Below are positions 35,942 to 50,150 of a stretch of 64,000 nt of DNA, one piece after another. The position numbers and the translations under genes are program-made. Every line of letters starts with the position of its first letter. Position 1 is the first letter of the stretch. The stretch spans positions 75,149,060 through 75,213,059 of the forward strand of contig OU744721.1 of NCBI GenBank assembly GCA_916613615.1, read 5' to 3'. The notes under the pieces are model-generated. The model was not told where the DNA came from. It did not search any database and saw only the letters and a program-made list of their open reading frames with translations. Source of the stretch: Steromphala cineraria (taxonomy: Eukaryota > Mollusca > Gastropoda > Trochida > Trochidae).

Positions 35942-38900
35942 ATTTCAGTCAATACTTTGTGTCAGCCAATTGAAACATCTCTAACTGAAACTGTATTATT
36001 GAAAACCTTTTGTAAAATGAACATAAAACTTACCTTTGTAGCAATAAACCTTAGAGTTTACATTGTGTTATTGCAGTTCGGAATTATTGACAACTATTGA
36101 CAACTTATCATCGTGGCTTACCTTGAAATTTTAAAATAATGAAAAGGTATTATTTAAGTTTAATAGACAAAAATGAAAATACTGATGGTAATAATATTAT
36201 TGGCATCAACAAAGGACAGATTTGTATATGAGTAGTTGTCGAAGAGTGCTACTGTTACTCAATGTTGATTTCAATAGAAAGGTAATGATCAGTAAAGCTA
36301 TGTAAATTTGTGATATAAGTAGTAAATTGTAGCCCACCGATTGAATGATAATATCTCTCTGATGTAAATGTGTACCATAGTTATGCCAAGTGACAAGGTT
36401 CTGAAATGACGCTAATACATACAAGGTCTTAATGCCAATTATATGATGAACATGAATAGTCAATCTACTATCTCCATTCATATAACACTAAAGTTTGTGT
36501 CAAAGTAAAAGTCTAGTCTCAGGACTTACACATTAATCATGACGTTTTTTTCTAAAACAATAAAATATATATATGTATAAGGAAATATTCTCCAAAGAAC
36601 ATATGAAACTGGATACTTTGAATATTGGAAGATTTTATGTCAATGCAGATCTTCTTCCATATTGGTGTTCTAGAAATCTAACACATTATCGACAAAACTT
36701 CTGCAGGAATACTCAATATTGATGAAAGTATAGTATACAAAATGTTTCGAAGTGCAAGTAAATTAGATGATCTTTAAAAAATCATTTCGGACCTCAATTT
36801 TGCATAAATCAAATTGTGTCTGTAGTACTATGAATATCATCTTTAGATATGTGATTTTTTCCTAATCTTTATAAAAGATTTTGTACATTGCTGACTGTGT
36901 GAGACGTACATAAGTCAACACCATATTACGTTAATTAGTTCAGAAGTATTGTATCAATCTTAAAACATTTGAAATCAATCACAAAATCTATTGAAAAGTA
37001 GTCCTAAATATGAATAATATTACTGTTTGATTAGAGTATCGTAATTAGGCAATTTGTTCTTTATTTCAATAATTAAAGCCACGAAGAGCCAAGTCTTTTC
37101 TAATCCACTTAATGTTTTTACAGCAAAGGAAAGTTTATATGAACAAAGAACTCAGAGGTAAACCAGTCACTGTAACATCGAATTGCTGCTTTCATTTGCC
37201 CCTAATGTCCGTCAAAACGGCACTCCGACGCTCTCATTCTTTGAAGTTGTCCTGGCTGCAATGGAACGGAACTTCGTAATTACTGTTATAAGCAGTTAAG
37301 AGGATTAAACCTTCTTAGACGTCTCTTGAATTGGCTGCGTTTTCCTTGCATGCCAATCATCTTGATTTGTTGTGTGTTGGTACTTTCCATAACTGAAATC
37401 ATCAAACTGCAGGCACAGTTTAGCAGGAATTCTATAGGATTACTTAATAATCAATGAGGGTTATGCTTGATCTACATTTTTTGAGGATTGGTATCTTAGA
37501 AAACTTGTTTTGTAAACTACGAGTTTCGTATTTCTGTTCTATTATGGTTTCTCTTACTTGTTTATACACATGTATACATGTAGGTGATTGTGTTTTGTAA
37601 TTTTCTTTACATTTATTTTTATTATGTCGATTCATGATTTTTTTGGAATTTATTTAAAATGTTTATATATACAAGATTAAGAGATCCCTGATGATGCTAT
37701 ATGAAGGTTCAATATCTTACATCATCATCAAAATTACGAATCATAGAGGATTTGTCAACATATGAAAGCTTTCAAAGTGTTTCAAGCATTCAAAAAATGC
37801 CCCTGATATACAAAATCGTCCCAATAGAGTATTCCGTGATAGTACGGTCCTTATAGGCGTTCATATTTTATTAATGCAACATGACAAATATCATTCTGGA
37901 AAAAAAAACATTCCCATTCATTGATATTGATTATTAAGCATTGATATTCGGGAAGGATAGTTTGCCACAAACTGTTCTTAAGATATAGATCATTCGGATG
38001 CTGATACCGTTGTAGGCATTTCCATTCTCTAAAACATTTTGATTTTCACTTCTAAGACCATGGAATTGACAAATATTATTTTTAATTATCATTATCAACG
38101 ATGTTTTAATCTTCGGAACAAATGGAAATAAGAATAGATCAGAACTACAATTTTATGAATTATTGCTTCATATGTCATCACAGAGAAATATAACTTGAAT
38201 TCAATAAATATTATTTTAAGGTCAAAATCGTTTTTTTGCTTCCGATATGAATTAAATGAACTATTAAAAAACCTTTAAATCAACATGAAAGATATACTCA
38301 AAATGATTAATTATGTAAATGAAATGTTATGCTTTTATTGGATTTTTGCACCTCAGTATTATGTCATATATAATCTTTGGACATTCATTCATGTTATATT
38401 GGAGTTAAGATAAGATAAGATAATCTTTATGGTTCCAACATTAGTTTCATCACAATTCTCCAGCTTTTTCATGAGTAAAACATCAAATATGTCACAAAAT
38501 ATGTTATATCTTTAACCACAGTGAAAAGAGAATAAGGTAATTTGTTTTGTAAAACAATGAAAAATAATTACTTGCTACCTTTACAAAACAAATTTAAGTT
38601 GCCCCATTTGATTACTTAAATCAAAGTGATAATTTGTCATAAGTCTTGTCAGTATTACGTCCGTTATTTGTCTTAATGATACTGTTTATGTTTTAAACAA
38701 TATTTGTTAAAACATAATAGAAAAACGAAAAAATGGAGAAGGCACAAGTATTTTCAATATCTTTCTCTCTCTCACTTCAATGACTTCTTAAATGCTGAAT
38801 ATTATCAAACGTCTATGTATTTACTACATAAGTTCATGTTGATACACTCGCCTAACTAGATATCTTAACTGATTGCTTTGAAAATAGAACAATAGAAAAC

Positions 38901-40219
38901 AAGGCATGAAATTTTCAGGTTAAATTTATTCGCCAATCAATCTCAACAAGATCCTTTCCTTACAAAATAGGTGTTTGTCAGGACTATCTATGTACCTTTT
39001 GTGGTAGAAAAACATTTATTCTATTCATTCTTAGACAAATGTACATGTATTGATAAACCACATCCTTATTATAACAAACGATTTTATTAATAAGATTTAA
39101 TCCTGATGATATAAATTTGAATCACCTAATTCCTTTCATAGAATATCACTAGCATTTAGAACAATACATATATTCGGAAGATGACCTCTTTCTTTAAAGA
39201 AAATGGTCAAAACTTTTCCAAAATGAATAAAGTATTGTGAGTCCTCTTACCTTCTCTATTGCTATCCACTATCTACTTTCATCTAATCTCTTTTTTCGTT
39301 ACAACCTGCTGTCTTGTATGTAATCTTGATTGAGTACGATCTTTTTGTAATACATGGACAAAAAATAAAAAACAAACTCGTTGAAAAATGCTGAGCTCAT
39401 AGCAATCAATCAATTGTCCTTTAATAAACACAATGCAGAATCACTTTGTATATCATTTGTAGTTTGATAATGGTCATCAGAATTAGTTCTTACATTTCAG
39501 TTGCTCAATTTCTCGCTTGTACAAGAACCTGCTAGTTAATCCATAGTTATCTTTGTGAACCAACTCCTTATCGGATTTATTTTTAAGGAATGAGGATAAT
39601 ATAAGTTACATCATTCAGAGGCGCTACGAGCTGAGGGCGAGTTGTATAACAGCAATCCAGTGGCTGATATCTCCTTATGCACCCCCCCCCCCCCCCCCCC
39701 CCCACCCCACTGCATGACTGGTATATCGTACAGAACGCCTAAAGTATTAAAATATAGAGTAAGAAAAACGTTAACTGCGTAACCCCTTTGACTATAGTTT
39801 GTTCAAAGCTACATTGGTACAGTTGATCAAAAGTAACCAGCTTGATCATGTGTTCGAGGTAACATACATTGTACATTTTCAAGTAGCTCAATCTGCATGC
39901 TTTTTCATGCTTTTTGTGTGTCGGGGTATAAATAATTTTATCACTACTATTGACTACTGATTATACATGTACATTCTCATCACATATGAATGCTAAAACA
40001 AAAACTCTTCTTCCAAATTTCTTACTTTAAAACGTTAGACAGAAAGGTTTTAATTGACTTGAAGGATTTAATAATTGTCATGCAATATGTTATATTGCTT
40101 AACCATTACCATCTAGATATATAGTTGATGTTGATACACACTTATTGTGCTATTGTATCTATTTATAGCAGTCTGTTGCGCAAAAAAACTATAGATTGTA
40201 CCATGGTTGTCCAATGTTT
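35942..40219 (+). repeat. P5-P6 intervening segment
   Basis: Reverse-complement counterpart of 8,880-13,789. Its first half is collinear with 2,350-3,880, so this is taken as the reference orientation. A short AAGAT-type run followed by ATCTTTAT lies at about 38,408. No gene is recognised. Confidence 0.85.
39682..39703 (+). repeat. Homopolymer C22
   Basis: Twenty-two consecutive C, followed by ACCCCAC. This is a simple repeat, and its length may be unreliable in the assembly. Confidence 0.9.
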
Positions 40220-40420
40220 TGAATTGAAACAGTCCCAGAAAAGTTTCCATTTCCTGTGATCACAGGGAGTCCACCTGATCCTTCTCTGTTGATTTCTTTC
40301 CACTGGGCTCTTACTGCTTCACTCACTCTCAAATGTCACCACTAGGATGTGTTTAGAAACTCTCAGCAGTAACCAGCACCAACAGCGCTCCTCGACACCT
40401 ATAGAATTGAATAGTGCAGC
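40220..40420 (-). repeat. P element, copy P6 (inverted)
   Basis: Reverse-complement P with the perfect palindrome at 40,253-40,266. It stands in the same position relative to copy 2 as P4 does to copy 1. Its immediate right flank is the inverted counterpart of the left flank of P2; farther right comes the Y-type flank. Confidence 0.85.
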
Positions 40421-41100
40421 TATCTTCAGATAATAACCTAAATATCAGACACATGGTATTTTGACTCGACTCAAATCAAACATGAATAAGTTCATAACTC
40501 ATGTTGCACTTGTTGCCCCTTAAGCCTGTAATCTTTAGTCTTTTAATCAAGTTTATAAACTTAGTTATGCGAACTATTTTAATGTTTTTGGGGTTTTTTT
40601 TTACTTAGATTAGTCACACAAGCATCCGGTATCTTCAGACTATGTGTGTTAATTTGTACCTGTATATTTTGCCTAAGTCAGATTCCTTGTTGTTACAACC
40701 AAAAAAAACATGTTAATTGCAAATCACTCTATTATCGTATTTTCTGCAACATTTATATACATTTTATATGTGCAAGTTAGCAGATCCCGCCCTAAGACCA
40801 ATAACTTTAAAAAGTAGCCAAAGTAGCTCTGAGAAACCAAATTGCATTTATAAATAAGCAATTTATTCTGAAACATTTCCTTGAGTTGTCAAGTTGGATA
40901 AATACAACACAAAGAAGACTTATTATGTACAATATATATATTTTTTAAAACGTCAATGGTTCTCAAAAAGGGTTATGGACATGATTATATGTTTCAGTTA
41001 CTTATTTGGTAAAAGGTTCCAAACAAATGTATCTGATGTTTTTCGTTTCATGTTAGATATCTCACTTGATCTACTGAGTAGATAATCAATTGTTTGATAA

Positions 41101-41220
41101 TTTCTTACGTCATGGAAGAAGTTAGTAAGGATCACAAGGTTTGATGCTGAAGATATCTTTGAAGATATAATTGATTTCCTATCGCCTTATTTTGATCCTG
41201 ATTCTCATTCAGGTTTGTTG
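41101..41220 (+). other. Short conserved frame, possible exon remnant (copy 2)
   Basis: Forty codons open after TAA at 41,098-41,100, including DIFEDIIDFLSPYFDPD. Compared with copy 1, one 33-nt in-frame block is absent and a 9-nt block is added. The splice donor seen in copy 1 lies in the missing block. Confidence 0.25.
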
Positions 41221-41690
41221 TGTACGTTCATGTTCATTCATCATCTATATCCATCGATGTACATACCAAATATTATAAACAGTATACATTCAAAGAGCTG
41301 AAGCTGCAAACAAATATTTATCCCCTGTATAGTCCTCATAATTTAAAATGAATGTTGAAAATATGTGAGAAAGATGTCAAATGCACTAAAATTACAACAC
41401 TCTTGAGATTAAAGACGCAGGAGTCAGGAAATTGAACTGTCCAACAAATGTTGTTGAATATATGACGCTGCACAATTTACAGGGAATTTGATTAAACCTA
41501 GAAAAACACATTTATTTTTTAAAAAAGACTTATGAACAGATGTATCAGATTGGAGTTCGATTGATATTTGGTCAGATACTACACAACGATGACACTTTAT
41601 GGTGAAACAGATATCCTAGACAGTGTACTGATATATTTTCGTATGTTTCTAACATGAGTGAAGGGTTTTTCATGATGTCATTTTCTACAG

Positions 41691-41904
41691 TGCATCATCT
41701 TATGTTTTCACCAATGACATAATAGAAGCAATGATCATAGGTCTTATTGCATCTTCTATTGTAATCTATAAAACAATCAAGGACGTAAAAAGAAATGCTT
41801 TATCATTTTTAAAGACGTTGAAGAAATTTCTTGAAAAAAAGGATTTCAAAATGTGTATTTACTTATCCGACATCCACATGTTAATCACAGGATTTGAGGA
41901 ATGA
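41691..41904 (+). other. Candidate terminal exon with a membrane-spanning segment
   Basis: A TTTTCTACAG acceptor-like site ends at 41,690. One base later, a frame of 70 codons runs to TGA at 41,902-41,904. It starts ASSYVFTNDIIEAM, passes through a hydrophobic stretch IIGLIASSIVIY of about a dozen residues (up to 17 with neighbours), and continues into a lysine-rich tail (KTIKDVKR, LKTLKKFLEKK). This layout fits the end of a single-pass membrane protein with a short cytoplasmic tail, but no family is recognised and no upstream exon is identified. Copy 1 keeps the hydrophobic peptide with conservative changes (15,124-15,263) but has a frameshifting 7-nt insertion. Confidence 0.3.
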
Positions 41905-44287
41905 AACATTATCTAGCCATTACTATCATAGATTTTCGTTTTAATGATATCACCTTTTTTCATCCTGAAAAACGTGCAGGTTATTTGATCTGTAATCATT
42001 ATTCAATAGTTGTGTTATACCCAGGACTGTAAGTCTACCAAACTACACTCGGACAATAGCATCCATTACATGAAGGGTTCTCCACAACATGCCTTATATA
42101 CAAATTATACTATTCCAATGAGGCTTCAATATATGTTAAGAACATTTTATCTTCTGTACATAAACAATATTTCTTACAACACAGTAATTGTTACTGATTT
42201 CCCCTACGTTACTTTACAATTGCTAAGACACACTGTTTATATTTGTGCCTAGAGAATTCATTCATAATAGCTACTGACCTACATGTACTGACAACAATTA
42301 TATCCGGTTCTGTTTGACCCTTTTGGCAGAAGAGAAATAACAATACCATTGCCAAATAGACATGTGTTTGTTAATCTTGTCGTTAGACATAAGGGTTTTA
42401 AATAAAGAGAGTATCACCTTCGGCCTTTACCTCGACTAAATTAGTTCAACTGCTAATCTGCTGATAAATCGTATCTTTGATTTTTAGTTATGTAATGTGT
42501 ATATTAAAAAAAAATGTTATCTCAGACACAAAGAATAAAAAGCATTAATCATTTGTAAAATGAAATGAAACAGGTTCTTCACATACAGACACGTTCAATT
42601 AAGACTAATGATCTGTAATACTGCTGTTCTTATAGTACAGATAACAGATATTCTTATTTCGGTTATAGTATGCCTTCATATTATGTAAGTTATTTAATGA
42701 GAGGTTCAAGGATGGTTGGTTTTGAACTCGCAAGTGTTTCGTATTTCTAAAATGAAATAGCAAGACATAGTTAAAAGGGAACATTTTGAAAGACATCATG
42801 ATTTTGGTTTTACTTGCAGTCTAACATTCGAATTATACAATTTGTTTACTATTTGATATATACATGATTCATACAGCAAACTTTTAAAGTGTATGAATCA
42901 TACTCATCTATTACACAGTTTCATAAAGAACGTTGTGCATGTTCACTTTATCTCAAGAAATGTATTGTTTCCTTTTTTAAGTAAAAGTATAATAATTCAA
43001 ATAGATAATCTCTGGATGTTACCACTGTTAGAGTTTTCACGGATTGACACTTGTTATTGAGCTCAGAGTCTGCCTTTTCTACTTTTTTCAAGTGATGCAC
43101 CAGCGTTTCTTTAAAGGATAACTCTTGTAACTTTAGTATTGTAATATTAGTTTTCAAAGCCTTATGTTATGTTCCAACCTAAATGTATATGCATAAACCA
43201 TTGTATTGATTTAAAAAAATACATTGTGTTTGTATGCTACAAATTATTAAAACTTGAAAAAAGTTACACATATTAACATACAATGTTTCAAAGACTGAGT
43301 TTCTATTGTTATGCTATCTGTCACCAACTAATTGTATTGTTATTTGTAATCTACGTGATTCCAATCCCTCGGCAGAGATTTTGTTCATTGACTTATATTT
43401 ACAGACTAAATAAAAGTTTCAGAATAAACATACCTGTAATAGCTTTCGTCCATTGATATTCTAATAGCACTTAATTGAAACTTGTAAGACAACTTAATTT
43501 TTTTTACCTTGATAAAAGATATATTTACTTGTACTTTTAATGTTATTAAAATTACATCACGATTATGAACGAAAGAATAATGGATGTGTAAGACTGTAAC
43601 CTTAAATGTTGTCAATATGTGTTTGTTTCCTGCCGTTAGTCTAACATCAAAATAAACATGTACTTTTATATAGATAGATAAGATAGATTTTAGAATTTAG
43701 AATACAGACCACAATTATTCCAATTGAAGCACAGGCCAAGTCAACCAGTCTCAGTGCATTATTGATTTAACCAATGTATCTATGTCTAAGTCTCGGAACT
43801 AGTCTTTTATAAGGCTTCAACATATGTAAGGTATCAAAGCTCGTCTTAGTAATCTAATGAGATTGATAAGGTCAAGAGTAGTGTTTCTCAGTTTGGCTGA
43901 GCATACTATGAATTATCATTGTGTCAATTATAATGCAAGACAATAATTTTACATCAACTGTTTATATTCCATTACATTTGATTTAATATATCCTGCTCTC
44001 GGATAAAAATAGGCGTTTGTTGTTGTTGTTTGGTATGTTTCAGTGATAATTATAATATTAGATAAATAATGACGTCTCTAGAGGTTTAAGTAATGAAATA
44101 TTGATAAATGCGTTTTCTTACAAGATTTTAATTCTGTGGTAAGTATTGCCTATGTACAAATGTTGGACGACACATTTGTGATAATTATCATTCAGATTTA
44201 GTTTTTGCCTATGCAAATACCTAATTAGCAATTGCATACCATATTTTTTTCATTCCCAATGTCCCTTCTACCCAATGTCACTGTATT

Positions 44288-44473
44288 TTGATGTTTTTCA
44301 TGCTAGACTGCGATTTCTCAGTGCTGCAAAAAGAATTCTCGCCACTGAAATTATCACAAAGGGGAAACCGACATGTGTACAATGGGTTGAAGTCACTTCT
44401 ACAATCAACACGAAGTCTTTCCCGTACGATACAATCATTGTGTGACGTCGCAAGAAAACTCTTGAGTCAATAA
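44288..44473 (+). other. Copy 2 counterpart of the short frame at 17,958
   Basis: The frame contains HVYNGLKSLLQSTR, matching HLYNGFASLLQSTR of copy 1. The start codon and GTAAGT donor present in copy 1 are replaced by GTGACG and AAAACT. This is probably a relic. Confidence 0.2.
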
Positions 44474-44515
44474 CTTTACATATTAGCAAATAATTATAGG
44501 TCACTCTTATCTCGG

Positions 44516-45399
44516 ACCTTTTTAAATATGTTTTTTTTTAATTCGACATAAGGATGCACTTTGATATTTTGGTATATTGCAATACAGGAACAATGTGATA
44601 TTTACGAATCGGTACACACTGAAAATCGAAAGTTTTAAAATTTAAAATTGCAAAAACATACAGCAAAATAAAACATGATTAACGGAAAGTTTTTAACAAA
44701 GTGTAAAGTTGTGTTGTTAAAATAGCTCAAATATGCATGTATACAGATCATAAACAGTGATTCAGAAAATATCCCTTTTCTAAGCCGCTCATATTTAGAC
44801 AAGATAACATGCACGTTCTTGAATTAGAAGTACCAAGATATTGCAATACGCTTTTCTGTATCGCAATACAATGCAAAACAGAAATGGGGAACGATGCCTA
44901 TCCTTAACACGCCAATAATAATCAATAAAGCACAAATAGATGAAACATTACCTTGACCTTAAAAATAAACATACAACTTAAAAGTGTCCATGGTAAAGAA
45001 TGACAAAGTTAAGAATATTTGTATCCGTCCAAAGATGCCTGGTGTCAGTTAACATGACATATCTACTCACAAATTTAATAAACTACACAGAGAAAACTTA
45101 TAACTGCATTCATTTCTATATACATCTACTACAATGCATCGATTTTTGCGATTTTTATCTCATCTTGTGTAAACCCTTGTCCCTTTAGTTGCAAGAACGG
45201 ACTTGTAAAAAGTGTTGACAATTTGGAAATGAATGTTTCTTGGATAACATTTAAGTTGACTAAGATCAATGACAAAATATCTTGTATGTTATTACTTTCT
45301 ACCGTCGCTACTTGCATTTATGGTTTCTACATTGCTCTCCGTTCTTCAGTTATCATCCAAAACTGGCTTTCAGAAAGATCGATGCATGCTTTTATTTTC
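44516..45399. other. Copy 2-specific DNA replacing the 210-bp array region
   Basis: This does not align with copy 1. Part of it (about 44,570-44,880) has inverted ends, TATTGCAATACAG at 44,574 and CTGTATCGCAATA at 44,856 with one mismatch, suggesting a small terminal-repeat element. A frame at 45,269-45,460 begins with a signal-peptide-like hydrophobic stretch, but nothing else supports it. Confidence 0.35.
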
Positions 45400-48300
45400 T
45401 AATGCTGATGTCGAACAATGCTATATTCTTATTGTTTTATTTATGAACAATCTGGATTAATTTAATATATCTTCGAAAATCCTCCGTTATCTGCAACATA
45501 TATGAACGTGTGTGGTGCATTTGATATCAGAAGATACATGTGGGCTTTAACGGTAATGTTAGTTGCAGTCGTGTTGCACATACAAAATCTTAACCTTGAC
45601 GTAATTATACAAGTTAAATATTTTCTGAGCGATCTGAAACTCAACCTAACTTCATTTTGCAGTACAATATGATCGAAGAGATTCCCTTACAGTTGCATTT
45701 GATAGAAGACAGGGGACTTGGAATCTATTTCATTCGATAGTCAATGATATATGTGCTTTCAATTTGTCTTCATTTATCCATACGTCAAATCCATGTAGAC
45801 ATTTGTAACAATAAAGGTTCCTCACTGCATCGGGTCGTTTTGATGAAACATGAACCCCTCGGTTTGACCCTCCTTAGTTGAGGTGACAATTTCATTCAGT
45901 CTATGAAAGGCACTTCCAAATGAGCCTGTCACTAATTGGATCAATAAACAGAAGGTATTGTAAACTTCTGTGGACGTTGTATTATCTTTGATCAGTGTAC
46001 ACTTATTGATGAGAATTTACTTTTTCAAATACCAAATTTATGATATCTTTTATTCAAAAGTACGATAAGGTTATGGGTCATTGACCGATGTTAAGAAAAA
46101 AATACATTCTTATCCATACATCAACTTTCATTTATTTCAATATTGACAAAACGGTAATTGTAGATTGCAAGCAGGACGCAATCATTGCTGAAAAACAATA
46201 ACTCAGAACTGAGAAAGCAGATTAAAAAGCCAGCAGATTTATTTAAATGTAAAATAAAATTTACTCCAATAGACTATTAGTAGTTTTAAATGCGTTTATG
46301 CTCTCCCTTTTTGTGTCTTTGTCTGGCCCCGACCTTTGTGACAGTGTCGCCGTATGACGTCATAACCATTGACCTTTTATGACATTGTGTGAACGGCTTT
46401 CGAAAGAAATCTGCCGAATGAAGCAAAACAGCAATTCTGGGGGGAAATACATGTAGGCCACCCAAAAAACAGTTTAGTTAAATTAAAGTAAAGCAAATTA
46501 AAAAGTATTTGTGGCATCCAGAGGATAATGTAAGGTAGAAAATTACAACGATATCTGTTAAATTTGAGTCACGCACAGATATTAAAAGAAATGAACCGAG
46601 TTTACCTGATGTATCATTCGCAGGGATTCACCTCAGCAAATTTAGGTTGTTCATTGTTGTTCAGCATCTTTCCTATCAGCCATCAGAACCAATCATTTAT
46701 CAAAGTCTTGTTGCAATAATGGTAAAGTTACAAAGCAGATAAGGTTGTTACATAGTTTTGTTTTGCGTATTTATAAACCGTTCTTTTAAGGTAATTGCTC
46801 AATTATTCCATTTATTGATACTTTACAATTGAAGGAAACATGGCTTGATTATTTGTTTTGAAAATATCCAAGCAGAAGTATCAACTGCCTGCATGTCTAA
46901 ATAATTGAGTCCCTCCGTGCTTTGCTAATGAATTTTCATTTTCTCTCATGCAGAAGACACAAATCGGTGTTGAGATTGACAAATTAATTTGTCGTATAAT
47001 GAACACGTCTTTACAGTCAATAAAAATGTGAATGGGGAATCAAAAGCACAGAATGGATAACTAGGCATTTCAAGCATGACAATAATTTAATGAATTAGTT
47101 TTCCTAGTTACAAACTTCAGAGTTCTTGGCTTGTAAGCATATTTCAGAGACTCATTCAGAAAGAGACTGAAAATCTAGGAAACTCTAACGACAAACAGAA
47201 GGTTATCACTCATTTTATATGAAACCGATTTTAAATATATAAAGCTATCTGCAATGCAACTGTTTGAAGTGGGTCATCTTGCATCTTTCAAACTTTCCCT
47301 ACGGTGACAGTTTGCAAAATGGATACCTACTATCTACCAATTCTTTTAGCATGATAGTTTAACCGAATATCCTAACTCTATTGTTTTATGTTCAAGATTT
47401 ATCTTTGTGTAGAAAGTAAAATAATCTATACAATCATCTCAATAGTATTATGAGTGTATTGTTTATCAAAAGGTGTTTATACAATGATTCATATATCATA
47501 ATCTGTATGGGATTTTTCAATTTATATGTACGAGTCTCATAAGCCATTTCACTGCCTGCGCAGTTCCTAACATTTAATTTTTTTGGAATGTATGAACTTG
47601 TTGAAATGTTGCCTGTCACAATGAAAAAGATTTCTCCTTCTTCTATCCACCGTTAAAAGAGCACCACTTTGGCTCCAGCAAGTTCCCCTTGTGTTAAACA
47701 TTTGCAAATCGGATACCTGTTTTGATATTTAATCATACAAAAAACTATGCACAACCTGTGAGTGAGTTCTCTCTACTGTGAAAAGCACACCACACAGGTC
47801 AAGAGACTGTCCTGACAAAAACTTATTCACAACCATTTCCTCAATTGCACATTATGACAATTTGATTATTTTGAATGACAGATGGTTATCTAATTCAGTT
47901 CCTAGATGTAATATCTACGTAAATAACTCATTTTTAAAACAAAATTAGCAATATGGAATATTTCAGGTAAAAGACATTTATGTTTAGTTTTACAGTCAGG
48001 TCATAAACAACATACAATATCCAACATAGATCAGTCCTTAGGATTTTACAGCATTTTTTGTTTACATCTAAATGTCATTAAAAACTACTTAATGAAGCTT
48101 GTAGGAGATCAACGTATCATTTACATATTCGATCTACTAACTACAGCCAAATAATCAAACTTAATTAAACTGAGGCACGTTGTTGAGCTGTATGTTTCTT
48201 AAAATCCAGTACATGTGTACCAAAAACATATGGTTGGCTACGTGGGGTAAAAACTTTTATTAAATCAAGAGTCTTCATTCATAAACACATCTTTGCTGAT

Positions 48301-50150
48301 TTTTCTTGTTTGACGTGACTACAGATTTCATATCATTCTAAGATCCATACTGTGTATCATTTGTTTATTTAGAAGTCAACTCTTCTGGCCCAAATTAACC
48401 GTATCATAAAGAAAACTCGTAATTAACGTATTTATCATCAATTTCATGTGAAAAAAACTCAAGGTAAGTAAGTGCTATTTGTAAAGAAGCACAAAACTCT
48501 CTATGAATACAACACGAACAATCTCATAATGTTTACAGTGTAAAAGGGCAATTGAACTGACGGAATACGGAATACGATCCGACTACAATGTGCTTTCTTA
48601 AAGAGGAAAATGTGTGTTAAAGCTAATTTGGATTTAACCTTTTCCTCGAGTTACTTGGTTAATCAAATTGATATCTCCCACAACAATCAGAACCCCTATT
48701 ATCTCAGGTCTCAATTACTTAGATACTTACAAAGATACAAGGGCACTCCGACTACATGTATTATTCCCTAAGATGGTTTCATCATACTCTTTTAAATATT
48801 ATCGTGATTCATTTGAATAACAATGTATATACCTCAAGCAAAGGAATCATCAACTATTGCAGAAACATGATGTTACACACAACCAAGAATCAAATTTTAC
48901 ATTTTACAGTTCCCTCTTTGAACATTTGAACGGTCTTTGTGCTTTGACTTAATTGTTTATCTACTTCAAAAAATCATTTTGAAAATAATTGTGAAAGATA
49001 ATTGATGATGAAATCAGATGGTAAAGGGGACTGCAGACGGGGACACTGGACAACCAAATATAATTGTTGAACGATGTAACAACGCTAAGATGATATTTTC
49101 ATTCCTTTAAACAATTGTTCACTCTAGATTTTTCTATTACCTTAGGTTAAGCGTCGTTGGCACGATGGGTAATCAACATGTCCACTTGCAGGTTGATTAT
49201 TGTGGGATTCACACCCTCATGATCACACAGGTTGTGATAGCTGATGTCGGTCATTACACTGAGTCATCGATTATCCAGAAAATGAAGAAGCTTATGTTCA
49301 TTCTATTCAAAACACTTCCCAACAATTCACAAACTAAATGACACAGCACTGAAGCAATTAGATCTAAGGCATAGGTACTGGAATGTTTGATATATACGTT
49401 TCTTTCAAACTTGAAAATATTTGAAATCAAATTTCAATGTCATTATCGCATGGAGATAAATTTATTTGATAAGGTACTATTACAGTAATCTTTGAAAAAA
49501 AAAAAAATTATAAAATTCTTTAGAAAAAACTAAATGAATGAAAATTATCATGCACACACATCTGTATAACTTATTGACATTGAATGTAAATCACAACTGT
49601 CAAAAACAGGACAATGGAAGACAGACATAGACACTATACTCATCCACTTGCAATAGTTAGCATCAGAAAAGTAATTTCGTATGCTCATTCGTTAAATTTG
49701 AAAGGTAACTTGTTTGACGACTTCCTTCAATTTTAAGTCCGATCTGCTGGATGATTCCAAAGAAAGCGCCATCGAGTTACATACTTTAGCATACTATAAT
49801 AATAATACTATATGTTGTCCCATTTTTTTAAAACGAAGACCGTTTTTTTACTAATTCCGTGAGACCTAAAGCCTACAGTATCTGCTTGAAACAGACTATT
49901 AGAAGTGATCTCTTGGGACCCACAGCTGAATAAGAAGGCACATACATGTCAGCTTGGCACTTTTATTGTCAGTCCTATTGTGTTAAGTAGGTCAAGCCTC
50001 GATCGGTAATGATTGTTTCACGCCCCTAGGTTTAGGTAGGTCAAAGTCTATTCAGTAACAACAACCTTGAATAATCTTATTAGTATGTCTTAGGAAATTT
50101 TTCAGTATAATAGTATAACACAGTTTATTTCAACATTCATGACCGTTAAT
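45400..50150. repeat. Large duplication copy 2, block alpha
   Basis: Collinear with 20,615-25,000. The splice-acceptor-like module is at 46,922. An A13 run lies at about 49,495. No gene is recognised. Confidence 0.8.
46922..47050 (+). repeat. Splice-acceptor-like module, alpha copy 2
   Basis: TTTCTCTCATGCAG ends at 46,953. The frame after it reads KTQIGVEIDKLICRIMNTSL, very close to alpha copy 1 (three differences). AATAAA is present in the same place. Confidence 0.5.

Larger units (their letters stand above)
40421..44515. repeat. Large duplication copy 2, first part
   Basis: Collinear with 13,992-18,239 but without the 16,091-16,949 repeat, and with extra DNA at about 42,850-43,440. Two candidate exon-like frames are listed separately. 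Confidence 0.8.

Noticed and set aside
39682..39703. C22 run as a structured motif
   Set aside because: An isolated homopolymer is likely polymorphic or length-uncertain and has no supporting context.
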